The position numbers and the translations under genes are program-made. Of a stretch of DNA of 64,000 bases, positions 45,709 to 58,440 are shown piece by piece (the first letter of the stretch is position 1; each line of letters opens with the position of its first letter). Source of the stretch: Saturnia japonica (taxonomy: Eukaryota > Arthropoda > Insecta > Lepidoptera > Saturniidae); assembly GCA_033032175.1 (NCBI GenBank), contig CM065307.1, positions 5,952,001-6,016,000 of the forward strand, given 5' to 3'. The notes beneath the pieces were generated by a model that saw only the letters and a list, made by a program, of their open reading frames with translations, was not told the DNA's origin and ran no database searches.

Positions 45709-47001
45709 CAAGGTGTCCAGAAAGGGTATCGGGTATTTGTAAGTTCAATGAAACAAAAATTATTTGTATGCAATAAAAAAGTTTATTGTTTATTATTAGC
45801 ATATGAATTGGAGAATTATTTGGAAAAGATGATGTTATCCAAATGATGACCGTTACGTTGCTGGCACTCTTCTAAACGGAAACGAAGATTGGCGATAACA
45901 CGTTGACACATAGCTATCGATATTGCTGCCATTTCTGACCTGATGTTTTGCTTTAACTGGGTTAGATTCGTCGGATTGTTTTGATAAACCTTACTTTTAA
46001 GGTATCCCCATGCAAAATAGTCAAGCGGGCTAAGGTCGGGGCTTCTGGGAGGCCAGTTGATGTTACCCCTTCGCGAAATGACTTTATTAGGGAATAATTC
46101 GTTAACAACTTCCATTGAGTCATTTGAGGTATGGCAAGTGGCCCCATCTTGCTGGAACCACGTTCTTGAGTTGAAACCTGCAACTCTGGGACCAAAAAAT
46201 TTCGCAACATATCGCAATAACGGTCACTATTCACATTAATTGCTCGGCCTCGTTGATCTTCATAAAAATAAGGACCAATTATGCCTTTAGCAGACATAGC
46301 GGCCTAAACAACGACCTTTGGGCTATGCAGGGGTCGTTCATGCTTTCGTCTCGGATTCTCCACTGCCCAGTACCGACAATTCTGCTTAATAACATGACCA
46401 TTCAGGTGAAAATTTGCTTCGTCACTGAACAGTATGTTGTTAAAGTTGTTAAATCGCTGCAGCATTTCGTTCGCAAAATTCAGTCGATTAGCATAGTCCG
46501 TATCCTTCAATTCTTGAACCAATTGAATTTTATAGGCTTTTAGATGTAAGTCTTTCTTTAAAATCGAATGTAAAGTCGATTTTTTGATGTTCAACGCTTG
46601 GCTTCGCTTTCGGATGGATAAAGACGGATTTTGACGAACCGACGCCTCAACTTCTTCAATTGTTTCTTCATCGCGAACTGAACGAGGACGACCAGAGTTT
46701 TGAATTTTAACTGTCGCACCTGTATTCTCGAACATCCTGATCCATTTCCTAATGCTATCGTCACTTGGCGCATGGCGTGTACGATATTCCGCACGATAGA
46801 GACGTTGAGCAGTCACTATTGAATCACCATTACGATAATACGCTCGTACGCAAAATGCGCGATGCGTCCCCGAGTACTGTTCCATCGTGACTAAAACTCC
46901 ACAAAATGGCGGACGCCACGAACCCCTCCCCGCACCCTTTAGACGCCCCGATTCGAATATGGCGCGAAAACAAATACCCGATACCCTTTCTGGACACCTT
47001 G
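45709..47001 (-). mobile_element. DD41D mariner-type element with perfect 32-bp inverted repeats
   Basis: The ends are perfect 32-bp inverted repeats, 45709-45740 and 46970-47001, starting CAAGGTGTCCAGAAAGGGTA. TA dinucleotides at 45707-45708 and 47002-47003 are the target duplication. The 1,293-bp element carries one transposase gene on the minus strand with only two disabling lesions. Identity of the ends and near-intactness of the gene argue for a recent arrival. The superfamily (IS630-Tc1-mariner) is clear. Assignment to the DD41D group is from residue spacing. Confidence 0.93.
45816..46885 (-). pseudogene. DD41D mariner-type transposase, broken by one nonsense codon and one 1-base deletion
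   Basis: Starting at the ATG at 46885, the N-terminus (EQYSGTHRAFCVRAYYRNG) has the helix-turn-helix type called DUF4817 in insect transposases, followed by a SGRPRSVRDEET linker. The catalytic acids are visible: Asp in FSDEANFHL, Asp in WFQQDGATCHT, and Asp in RSPDLSPLDYFAWGYLKSK, with 41 residues between the last two (DD41D spacing). Two breaks are seen. A TAG at 46304-46306 stands where this motif normally has Trp (VVV-stop-AAM). A one-base loss in a T-run (46194-46199 on the plus strand) shifts the frame just before GPRVAGF. Past it the frame is open to the stop at 45816. The reconstructed length would be about 355 residues, full length for the family. As read it cannot make a whole transposase. 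Confidence 0.9.
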
Positions 47002-49378
47002 TATTTTATAGAGCACTATGGAAACAGCTAACTGGGCCCAGTATGTTCTACGGCAGAGCGTGTTCTACCGATGAATAAAAGCAAAATAGTTAGTTTTTGA
47101 AAAATAACAGGTCTTCATTTTTATAACCCAAACTTAAAAAAATTAGCAAGAGTATAAGGTTAAAGAATCATAAAAATGAGAAAACCTTTTCAGAAAAACT
47201 GTACTATTAAGTAATTATAAAATCTAATTATCTTAAGGTGCCACAAACACTAACCAGTTTTTAAACAAACGATACATAGATCTATTTACTCAAGGGAATA
47301 ACACAAATAATTATTTTTCTTTAATAAAAGCAAAGGTGCTATGTAAAAATTACAAGAGTACGCACGAAAAATCTTGGGGCAAGGTAGTCAGTGTTATACC
47401 GTACCGAGTCGAACACAATGCACGGCCGCGCGTACCATTATTTTCTCGAAGCGACTTACAGCACTTTTGACCCCTTGTAACTTAGTTGTGTATAAAGCAA
47501 GAAGTTGGAATTTTTAAGGATCAAGAGGACATACTATAACTGGCTATATTGTCTATATACCTAATAATTATACCATATAGTCTACGGATTATCGCTAGTC
47601 GAAGTTCTTTAATTTTGTCACGGACACACCTATCATCAAAATTCTAAGGTACTTTAGCAGTCCTTTATACTTCAAATAATTCGCGTTTAGCCTTTAAACT
47701 TTAAAGGAAGGAAAAAATGAAAAATCCCGAAACATTATTTATTAAATGAAAAATAATGATAATTAAAAATTACGTTTAACTAACGCATCGTGCTTGTTGT
47801 ACGCATGTTTAGTTTACGCGGTTGGAGGGGGCAGCACTTGGCGATGCTGGTGGGAGGGACTGCGGGCGGAGGAAAGTGCAGCCACCAAAGCAAGTCTACT
47901 GAAAACTATCACCGACGGTTCTGTATCCGAACTTGAAGCGGCCGCCACCTTGCATAGTTGCTTTTAAGAAAATCAATAGTTGAAGGACCAGATATATATT
48001 AACCCGAGAAAAAAAGACTTTCATAGACATAAACTAAAATAACTGATTTGGTTTTACATGAGATCTCACGACTTTTTGTAGTGAAAGAACTGCGTTGCGA
48101 GACTTGCCCATTTATGGTTTTCATGGGATTACAATATACGCCTACCTATATCCCCTTACATAAACACTAGTAGTGTGACTAATCGATGTAATTGTTTCAG
48201 ATAATTTTGAATAGTACAGAACAACAGGCCTATTTTAATAACTCACAAATTGGACTTACATACTCCTATTCATTTCATGACAAATGAGACTTTACAACAT
48301 AATACAAATATTAGTCGAAATCTGATTACGAAAACAAGTGAAACCGCTAACAAAAAGTTCTTTACGTGATGTTGGGACAATAGTTTACCTAGGAATAATA
48401 TTGTTACACGGTAAAAACATCAAAACCCCATCGTACACAGTGCGACATTTTTTTACACATTTAAAATTTTATGGGGAAATAATACTCTTTTTTTCTTCAT
48501 AGAATTCCACTTTTTCATAATTGTTTTTATCGTACCACGACTAATTGACTAAGTGTACCTGATAGTGAGCACAGTCCAATCCAATAACAACAGACTACCC
48601 AAATCGACTAAATATAAAAGAATAATATAGTCTCAGAAAATAAAATAAACATAAGTGATTAGCACTAATATAACGTAACAAATCTTTAAATTTATATAAC
48701 CTGTGCGTTCAAAAGATGCTAGAATTATCATGCAAGTTGAGTAGCAGAAATAAAATACCATTAAACTTAATTATATAATATTTTGAAAATAAACCTTATT
48801 ATATATTTATCCGCTAAAATCTGAGTAAAGATGGGCACTATATTGAAGCAACTTGTTTAATTCAATTTACGTTCAGCAGTAATAATGTACTTTTTTTATG
48901 TCTCGTGCTTTATGTACGTGCCATAAGATGTACATTATAATAATGTAAAAAAAAAGTTGTGTAATATTTACATTTTCAGGTCGCTCAAAAAAAAACTAAA
49001 GAACATTATTTTAATAATGAAAAAAAAATCGTATCAACTTAAAAATTTCAAAATACTTGTAATGTCACAACCGTAGACCACAATAACATGACCAGAAAAA
49101 GAATTACATTTTTTAGCCATTTTGGATATATCAAAAAATTTTGAGCGTCATTAGAGAAAAAATTAATAGAGTTGAATCTAGTGAGCATTTTTAAAACGTA
49201 TTAAAAATTAACACATTTTCATGTGACAAGTAAAAAAACTATTCGTTTGGGACACTAATGTATAATGGTAAATAATATGGCTTTATTTACACATTTTCAT
49301 CTCCTAATACATTTACACAATATTAATTCAGAACTTCTTGTGGCGTATAGAGTATATAAGCATCGTAAATATATACTA
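47002..49378. other. mostly AT-rich, one GC-rich patch
   Basis: Patch 47790-47960 (GGCGATGCTGGTGGGAGGGA region) is non-repetitive and may be regulatory. Nothing else is recognised. Confidence 0.3.
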
Positions 49379-50664
49379 TTAGGTCCTTACATATGAAATT
49401 GGCGTTTCGTTGAACTGGCCAATTTGATCTAAATGTCTGGCGTTTGGTTAAGAATTCAAAATTCATATTTATTTTAAATTTAGGCTTGTCTAATTGTGTT
49501 TCGAAGTTAGTGATTCATTTGTTTTCGCACCTTTTGATTTTTCTTTGACATCGTTCTTTTCACAAAATGGAAAAATTAAAATATCGCGTTATTTACGAAT
49601 ATGAATTCCACCGTGGCATCAGCGCTGCAGAAATATGATGTGTATGGGGAAGCTACTATAAAAGAAAGCACGGTACGTTTTTGTTTCCAACCTTTTCGTT
49701 CTGGAAATTTTGACCAACGAAACAAACCCCGTGGCCGACCGAAGAACTAGGGTCTTGATCTTGGTCTTGATAACGAAGAATTAATGGTGATCGTGGAAAC
49801 AGATCCACCCCAAACTACGTTAGAGTTATTGGCAGGCTTCGGTGTGAGTGATAAAACAATTTTATTTCACTTGAAACAAATTGGTTAAGTGAAAAAGCTC
49901 GAGAAATGGGGTACCGCATGAATTGACTGAAGCACACCTTCAAACTCGCACTTTGCTGTGAGTGCTGTGTAACATTACTCAATCGTCACAATATCGAGGG
50001 AATTTTGATCGTACTATCAATTGTACCGAAAAATGGATCCTTTACGACAATCGGAAGTGCTCATCACAGTGGTTGAACCCAGGAGAACCGGCCAAATCCT
50101 GTCCCAAGCGAAAGTTGACGTAGAAAAGGGTACTGGTGTGGTTTTGGTGGACCAGTGCTGGTGTCATACACTACAGCTTCCTGAGATCTGGCCAGACGAT
50201 AACGGCAGATCTGTATTGTCAACAATTGCAAACCATAATGCAAAAGCTAGCCGTTAAACAACCGAGACTGGCCAAACTCTCCAGCCCACTGCTGCTTCAG
50301 AACAACGCTAGACCGCACGACAGACGGTCGCTAAATTACAGGGACTGCGGTTGAAATGTCTCCGACACCCACCAAACTCCCCGGACCTTGCTCCCACAGA
50401 TCACCACTTTTTTCGGAATTTGGATAATTTCTTGCTAGAAATAAAATTCAGTTCCGATGAGGCTGACCAAACCGCCTTCAAAGATTTTATTGATACTCGC
50501 TCCCACAATTTTTTCAGCAATGGAATCAATGAAACAATTGTGAAATGGTGAAAATGCATAGATAATAATGGTACACACACTTCGATTGATTAAATGTATC
50601 ATTTCTTTTTTTTTTTTTTTACTTTTTCCATATAAAACGCTAATTTCAATGTTATTATGTGAAA
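49379..50664 (+). mobile_element. degenerate cecropia-type mariner
   Basis: The left end TTAGGTCCTTACATATGAAA (49379) follows a TA and matches the cecropia-type mariner terminus. The right end near 50636-50664 begins well (AAAACGCTAATTTCA) and then decays. The insert carries a ruined transposase. The left end is related to the element at 61.0 kb but has several differences, so these are separate insertions of related lineages, and this one is older. Confidence 0.88.
49567..50551 (+). pseudogene. mariner transposase pseudogene
   Basis: The ATG at 49567 opens MEKLKYRVIYEYEFHRG, the typical mariner start, but meets TGA at 49636-49638 and then changes frame several times. Pieces remain recognisable: FRSGNF and RGRP, GVSDKTILFHLKQIG, SAGVIHYSF, LLLQNNARPH and SPDLAPTDHHFF. 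Two catalytic aspartates are gone: the first motif reads CTEKWI and the second QNNARPH (Asp to Asn). Only the third acid, in APTDHH, survives. It ends near TGA 50549-50551. It cannot be active. Confidence 0.9.
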
Positions 50665-53600
50665 CTACCATTTCAAAGTAAACAGTATAACCTCATTATT
50701 CAAACTGTATATATGTATTATAATTCTCTACTAATACATAAGCAGAACTAATAATATTTAACCGGTATGTGTTACTTATTTTCTTGTACATGAATTGTTC
50801 TCATTAACTATCGCTTAATTTCATTTGATATAACCTATTATTTTTATGCAATAGTTAATGTAAGTCTTACAAGCATTAATACTTCCTTCCACCACAGGCG
50901 AGTAAAATATTGACTTCGGGAGGAACAACAATAGATAAACTATTGCGAGTAAATATTTTAAATTTAGAATAGAAGTGTGAGTAGGATAGTCGAGCGTAGC
51001 GTGCTTCTCTACCATTAACGCAGGGCAACGAATAGTCCAGCTACGAAGTTCACTATTATCACTCTAGGGCTGCGATCATCATTACGACATTCAGTGCATA
51101 TTATCTTCAATAAAGATTACAAATAATTATTGAATGGTAACACACTGGAATACATTTGAAAATAACTTAACAAACGAAACGTAATACAACATGTAATTTG
51201 GATTACCCAGTTGCCAGAAGTAAACAAGTCCAAATTTGTGAAGTTTTTAGGAAAATTATTTAAAAACAAAAACTGAAATGGAAATATTCTTATCAGTTTT
51301 AGAGAAGAAAATGAAACTCCAGTATAATAGAACAATAAATGTTCTTTAAAAAAAGGTGTACATACATAATTTATACATGTTTTACACGTTAACGCTATCA
51401 GACCAAAAAGTCTCCAAATGCCCTTGACAGAGTTCTGGAGCCTTCAATTGTAAACAAATTCGGGATACAACACACACACTCCACGATTTCGTTGTATACA
51501 AAAACTAACTAAATATCTCTATTTTTCACCTACAAATTGGTTTAAACCTTTTGCTGTATATTGTGTTGAATGATAAATAAGTAATGAGACGAATACTGCG
51601 TAGGTTAGAGTAAGGACTCGTAAAAAAGTGAAATCTAAACAATTTCGGGCATTTCGTAAGAGATTTTTGATAAATGCCGATTCTTTAAGTTTGATATAAA
51701 TGCAAATATCCGACACTTGTAAACAAAACAGTAAATATTCAAAACCTGTTTAGTAATATTATGATACACAAACGCACTATAATTGCTAGAAAAAAATTAA
51801 CACTTTTCACAACGCGCATGCTGTTTTTTCTAATAACTTCGTGCTGTTTGTATAGGGCCATTACATACGAGTTCATAGAAGTATTAAAAAAACTAATTTA
51901 TAAAGCGCTCAATTTTACATAATACATCACTGATTAGCATAAAAATTGCTGCCATAATAATAAAGTTGTAAAGTTTATTTATGTAATTATTTTCATAATA
52001 ATATTTTATGTGATCTATAACTATAACTATAACTTGTGCGAAGATAGGAAACCTCATTATTACATTATCTAATTTGCAGATGTATTTAAATTGATTAAAA
52101 TTTCAAAACTGTACAAGCCAAAATATTGAGCCAGCCCTGTTATTGAACGCGAGTCAACGGAGCGCACCGCGTGCCCGCCTCTCACGCGATCTTATCACGC
52201 CTTCCGCGAACATCGCATTGCACTGCCCGACGGTGTCTGTTCCGTGACTGCTTGAGCAGGCCCCGACTTCGTTATTTCTTTACTAACAAATTAAACTTTC
52301 CTACTAACACAAACATTTTTCAGGATAGCTTAATTCGCACAAAACACAATTTAAATGTAGATACAGTTTCAAATAGATCCACGGTTGAAAGAGAAAGAGG
52401 GGGTTGGCGGTGGCACTGGCTACGCGCTTAATGAGCAGTGGTGAATCCTTTGACCGGCAGTACTAGAGTCGCGCAAAACGCTAATTAAGCAACGTGGATT
52501 TGAAGCCACGCCAGAATTAGTGCGATTGTCGGCTGTGGCTTAACAGAATTTAACGGACTTAAACAAATGTTCATATTTATTTCATAAATTTATTATGTTA
52601 TACAAATGTAGTTCTTCGTAAAAATTAGGGTACCTCGATGTGGACGGCTGAGATTGTAATATTTACGCAAATATCAACATGAACTTTAAATGTCATAATC
52701 GGTGATTCGTAACACGCTTGTTAAACAGACTAGAGAATACAAAGTTACAGGGATACATATACCCTTATAGGCTACAGCTTGTTTATTAACATGTTGCTAG
52801 GATATTTAATTTGTAATCGTAATATACAGTGTAATTTATTGACTTAGCAACCTTATCGGAAAGTAAGATATTATAGATTCTGTGAAACGGTCACACAACG
52901 TTCATATATTTGCGTATGTGGTTACATCGCTCACCGTTTCAAATTTGTTTTACCGCCTTTACATTTGGATTAAGGTGTTGGAACATTTATTACAATACTT
53001 AGTTATGCAATTATCGGTATCAGAATTTCTACTATTAGCTTTTATTTAAATTCCCTCGCTATATGACTTCAAATTATGTTAGTGTAAGAAGTAATATTGA
53101 AACTTTGGTAGTAAACTCCGCTAGGATCATAGTTCACAGCCAAATTTTTGCTATTCACACAAATTTTTTTTAAGTTTCTAATTAGGTTATTGCCATCACA
53201 ATCGGGCAGATAAAGCGGTAGTCTTTTGTTAACGCGAAGCTCTGGACGTTCTGTGTTATTATGCGGATGATGTGTACCAAAATAACTAGTCTATTCCCGC
53301 TTGACACAAAAACTTAGGAACAACAATTCATAGGTCAAATCATATCAAAATAGCTGGCTTCTACACCATCTAACTAAGGGCGACACAGTCCTGTAACTTT
53401 TTTAAGCTTGGTTTAGTAAAGTGTTGTATTGCGGAGGCAACGCTCCAAAAATGTTATCTCTCGTGCAAACATTATGAAGTTGGCAATCAATGTAAATTGT
53501 ACCAAGTTAATTTTACTGACTTATTTTATAAAGTTTATTTGCGCACCGTAAAATTATTTTACACAATTTTCATTTTATTTCATTGATGGTTAACTTAATC

Positions 53601-54140
53601 ATGTCGCACATCCTCCATAAGATGCTCGCGCAAGTCTCAATTGTAACGTAGAATAAACGCGCCAAAAAAATATTCAAAAAGAAAATATTCGAAGAGAAAT
53701 CAAGCTTTAGTCAAATTATTAATTACTTATCGGAAAACATAAAACACTTGTAATAAAGACATATAAAATAAAGACAAAAATAAAAAACCCGAATGTTCAA
53801 ATTCTAATCAATATTCCGAGAACCCCTTAGCTCTCCAATCAAAGTTAATACGACACGTGAACCGAAACGTGCTGTTTCTGTTATACGCACGTTACGTGGC
53901 TATTGTAAAGTTTAGGTTCCAATTCTATTTATCAGTTTACCTATTTACGCCGAAAAAAGCAACTTTATATTGGGTTGATTTACAAAGGAGCATAAAGGTT
54001 TATATATATGTGAAAGGAACAAGTATGAAATGGTATTTTTATGGATTTATTTAATTGACTTAAAAGTCATCTACATTATATCCCAAAATCCAAATAATTA
54101 CATTGAATCACATAATCTTCTATAATAAACTCATATTTAA
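50665..54140. other. no gene supported; GC-rich patches
   Basis: Patches at 52140-52260 and 52420-52560 are GC-richer and non-repetitive; the second has ACGCTAATTAAGC, a homeodomain-like site. A CTATAA triplet repeat lies at 52016-52035. The rest is AT-rich. Confidence 0.3.
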
Positions 54141-54143
54141 ACA

Positions 54144-54438
54144 CTTGCTGTGCCCGCGGCTACGCTCGCGGAGATTACAGAATGACGTCGATCGGGCACA
54201 CGCGCGTATTTACTTACCCCCGTTCCCGGTTATTTTAAATAAAAGTAGCCAAAGTTACTTCTTATAACATCAGCTATCTGCTATTGAAAATCCCGTCAAA
54301 CTTTAAACCGACGAACAGAGAAAACATTTCAAAAATGGTTTTTTGTTATAAGTACCTTTTATACTATCATATGTATTTAGTAAAAAACTGTTATTTTGAT
54401 ATTACAAACAGATACTTTCATTTTATGAATAGTATAAG
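54144..54438 (-). mobile_element. internally deleted Helitron, copy E
   Basis: Plus-strand CTTGCTGTGCCCGCGGCTAC from 54144 is the complement of a mutated 3' end (CAAG for CTAG). AACATCAGCTATCTGC near 54267 and the worn 5' end near 54438 follow. About 200 bp of the interior are missing compared with copy A. Confidence 0.7.
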
Positions 54439-54461
54439 AAATGAAAACAAAACGTGAAAAG

Positions 54462-54877
54462 TAGCGGTGGGCGATTATGAAATAAATATACTAATGTAAA
54501 TTCGATTATGAAGATATCTCGATTATAGCCATTAGTAGATATTTCGATGATGAGTGATCATTCATAATCGAAGTACGATTAGTAAATACTAATGCTAGAT
54601 TACTAATGTGGTAAAATTAGTCATTATTACGACCTTTTTTTAGCTAATTGGTATATGTGTTCTTGTAAAAACACTGTGTATACGAACGACCGCGCGACCC
54701 TTCCCACTCTTCGTTTTTAATAGCTACCAGTCATTATTCATAATCGCCCACCTCTGAGTAATACATAAAGGGATCGATTATGAATGATCATTCATATTCG
54801 TAATTCGATTATGAATGATCATCACTCATCATCAAAATAATTCGATTATGTAAATTATTCATAATCGCCCACCTCTA
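54462..54877. mobile_element. hAT-type MITE with 8-bp target duplication and internal ends
   Basis: The ends TAGCGGTGGGCGATTATGAA and (complement) TAGAGGTGGGCGATTATGAA are inverted repeats. Flanking 8-mers GTGAAAAG (54454-54461) and GCGAAAAG (54878-54885) differ at one base. Inside, a second terminus-like CATAATCGCCCACCTCTG ends at 54756, and CGATTATGAATGATCATTCA-like palindromes recur. Non-coding. Confidence 0.75.
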
Positions 54878-54885
54878 GCGAAAAG

Positions 54886-56280
54886 TGTTGCGCCGCGCCG
54901 GGCCTAGGAAACCAATAACAGAAATTAAAAGTATATAAAACAACAAATATGTATCATGAAATTTCTAGCACAAGCCTAATGAAATTCAAATTTGGCTAAC
55001 ACATTTCCCCAAGTTCGGCAAGATTATTTTCTAAAGTCGAAATTGGGATAGTCGATGTTTTTTTTGTAAAAATTAACTCCTAAAACATAGATGAAATCAG
55101 GGTTGATATTTTTCATTTTCATACAATCACAGAAATGATAATGGTACGAGAGTGAAGTGTCTGGTAACGTTGCATACTAGTTGCGTCCAGCGGTATGGGC
55201 TCTAAAGTATCTATATTAAAGTAAAAATGACCTGGCACTCATTCTGAGAATATGTAGCTTCCTTAATAGTGGAAGAATTCAGATTAGTTGGCAAAGATAA
55301 TATAACCTAAATCTGAAAAAGAAAATAATCTGGAAACTTACCTAGGTTTTCATAAATTACTTCTTTTGAAATTTCAAAGACCTCACTAGTACCAGTTATA
55401 AAATAAATACAGACAAACTGTACAATCTAAACCGCCTATGTCTGAAAAGCGAGCAGGGCTCATCTCATTAATCTGGGGTTCAGAATAAAGCCGGGATGTG
55501 CCAATGGTGACAACGAAAATCCTCGCGGTGACCGCGCGCGGGTTAGCACTAACAAATCCCATCAAGAAATCTGCGACAAATATAAAGGGGGTAGTAACCT
55601 TCTAATTTAAAACATCAAAAAGGAATGTGATTTCTGATTATATTATGCAAATATCATCAGATTTAATTTCTATTGAAATATATATTTAAAAAAAATATGT
55701 TAAACTATAACTTATTTATTATAAGAAAACTAACTAACCCAGAACAAGCATTATAGGTACTATTTTTTATGCTTCTATGTTGTTAAATAAATAAATATAT
55801 TTGAATATTGGTCTGTGTAAATAATCTATCAACAAATTTTGACAGTCTATAAAAATTACGTTAAATTATATTTCCGCTATAATAAAAACGGTATGATCCA
55901 TGAAATTATTATAAGAATAATAGTAAACTTCTCTATATTATGTGGAAATTTCAAGTTTCTTATTACCAAATAACACTTCGCATTTGTAGCAATTACTTAT
56001 CGTGCAATAACATTCGTATCGAAACGAAACTTTGCAATTAAAATTTGATTTCTTTAAAACTGAACTTTCACATGCAATGTATTTTACACATTCGTAGTTA
56101 AAATTTGTAAGACTGTTTTGTTAATTAAGTAAATAACAGCTTGCATGAAAGTAACAAGTCAGCACAATGCACTACGACAAAGGCACACACACGCCAATAT
56201 AATAATGATATTCTTGCAAGGTTAATCACGTTTCTGACTACATCACATAGCAAACGTTCCTCGTGGTAGAGAAGCACAAC
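54886..56280. other. AT-rich sequence, no gene seen
   Basis: Nothing is recognised on either strand. Confidence 0.35.
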
Positions 56281-56284
56281 ACAG

Positions 56285-56410
56285 CCAAGTCAAGCAAACA
56301 CAGTGGGCCATTGTGCGTGTCGCTCGGACAATGTTTTACAGGAATTAGCAACTTACCCCTGTGAGCACAGAGTCAACAGCCCGTGTTGTGAAACCGCATT
56401 GTTATTAATT
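56285..56410. promoter_or_regulatory. possible enhancer with Sox- and homeodomain-like motifs
   Basis: GGCCATTGTGCG, GGACAATGTT and CATTGTTATTAATTATAATT lie within 120 bp; ATTGT/ACAAT are Sox-type cores and TTAATTA a homeodomain core. Non-repetitive, no ORF support. Inferred. Confidence 0.25.
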
Positions 56411-56954
56411 ATAATTACACTAGAGAATGCCAGGGTGTTGTACAACACAACTTACAAAGCTACTTCGGCAGGTACCTACATTAGCATCTTAGATAGTATA
56501 TTAAAGCAACATCGAACGTACCGTATCAAGGGGTTACAAACTAGCATGACTTACAATAGATAGATAGAATAGACTACAACGCGCAAGTCAGTCGCGTGAC
56601 TGTCTCGCGGCCGGTTTAAACGACTTCCTTTGTTTCTTCACATAGCTTACATAGAAATAACGCTTTTGAAAATAAATTTGTTTAAAAACTCTAAACATTT
56701 ACCGTTATGTAACAAAAGCGTGTACATTATCAAATGTGGCTCGAAATCAACGCACGTCAGATATCTTCTTAAATTGTTTGTTTGTTTGATTGTGAGCTAA
56801 GCTCTGAACTACCAGCGAGATTAGTAAAAAATATTTTTACATTCTATTGACTATTCATTGAGGAAGGTTTATAAGCTATAATATGTAGTTATAACCTCAC
56901 TCTATGATCCTAAGGAGCGGAACAGTAACCATGAACAACAATAGGTAAGTATCA

Positions 56955-57040
56955 CGGGTGCGTTGACGGAGGTGCGGTAAGTAGGGGTGGAGAGTTTATT
57001 AAATAAATTTAATTTGGGTGAAACCGTGAAGCGCTGTTAG
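56955..57040 (+). repeat. Helitron 3'-end fragment
   Basis: CACGGGTGCGTTGACGGAGG, then GGGTGAAACCGTGAAGCGCT resemble 4250-4341 and the end of 29771-30355. The terminal CTAG is worn. Confidence 0.5.
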
Positions 57041-57639
57041 TTATAAAGAACTACTTTACTTGAAAGCATGTTCATATGCGAAACAGAACAAGAAAAAATT
57101 TACGAGCGTCTGAAATATACCGTTATCATGAAAATGTGTTTAATTACTACCGTATAATTAGATTTTAATCATTAAATCATACACGTATCTTAAGAAACAA
57201 GTCTAGTTAGGGAACTAAGTAATGTAGCCCGCAACGACCGTTTCCATCATCATTTATTTACTAGTAATTCACGGACCTATAATATGTACTGAGGAAGGTA
57301 ACAGACGGGAAGAATTTTAATATATATAATAAAACTAGTGAAATGGAAATAAACACGACGAATTACAAGGTGTATTATAATCTCAAACAATGACATTATG
57401 TACATAAATGTATGTCTTTTTATGACAAACAATACTTCGTGTATACATTATTTTTTTATACTAGCTCGGCACAGTAACCGTACTCTGTACCTGATGGTTT
57501 AAATACAGTACAGTTCACAAACAACGGCGACCGTCGATAACACAAATTTCATCGGCAGTCGTCGATGGCATGTCAACCTGCTGAAATGGTTCTTCACACC
57601 TTGTTTGTAGGACCCAATGCCATAGGAAGGCGGGAACAT

Positions 57640-58440
57640 TGGCTGGGAGACTATTTTACATCTGCACGTTACGGTAAAGGTAAGAATTTGCGAACTTCTT
57701 TGTTCGTCCCATGATGACCCATACCGTGTGTGTAACTGTGGCCCCGTAGACCAGTCCGCGTGATCCTCTAGTGAATGGAAGATGATGGGATAACGTCAAA
57801 TAAATTTTTCAAAACAAATCATGTCTCTACGCAGCTGAAGCGGTTCTTAGAACGACTTAATAACGTCAGTATCATTTCTCAACGCGGACAACCCGTTGCT
57901 GTAACCTGTCCAAGGCATCAAGAAAGTATTGAGCAGAACCATCCACGAGATTAAAACAATATTCCATGCACGGTCGAACTTGAGCCTTATTTTACATATA
58001 TTTTGCAACAGACCTGCAAGCCCGAGTTTTCTTGAAATTGAACTCAACCAAATTGATTGTACACCATGAAGAACTGTTTGAGGTCAGTAACAAGATCTGC
58101 CCGAATCCTCTTTTTCACCCCGACTATAAGTTGGTTTAGTGCAATGACACTCATGAACCGTGCTGTCATCAGCATTGCAATGAATGCAACCAGAAGTTAA
58201 CATATCATTGACATATATAAGAAACAAGTTGGGTTAAATTACAGAACCTTCAACAAGGATACGAATTCTGCGCCCATACAGAAAGCTACAGATTCAAGTA
58301 CGTAGGATGTCGGGGAGACCGTATGCTCGAAGTTTGGACAGAAGACCCCGGTACCAAACCCTATCAAACGCTTTCACTACATCGAGGCTAATTGCGCCAT
58401 GTTTATCAATCGCCTCCCCCCGCGATGCAACATGTACGCT
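57640..58440 (-). pseudogene. jockey-like LINE reverse transcriptase, dead
   Basis: On the minus strand from about 58430 the frame reads ISLDVVKAFDRVWYRGLLSK, then LRAYGLPDILRT, two stops, LFLIYVNDML and CIHCNADDSTVHE. These are the finger and palm motifs of jockey-type LINE polymerases. The catalytic Y/FADD has become NADD, and the motif with PQG between the two blocks is deleted. Toward the 3' end MEYC…GSAQYFLDALDRLQQRVVR is the C-terminal part. The copy is 5'-truncated and frameshifted; a worn 3' tail may run to about 57465. Confidence 0.8.

Noticed and set aside
46057..46543. Plus-strand ORFs across the 45.7-47.0 kb element (46057-46239, 46253-46543)
   Set aside because: Antisense shadows of the minus-strand transposase.
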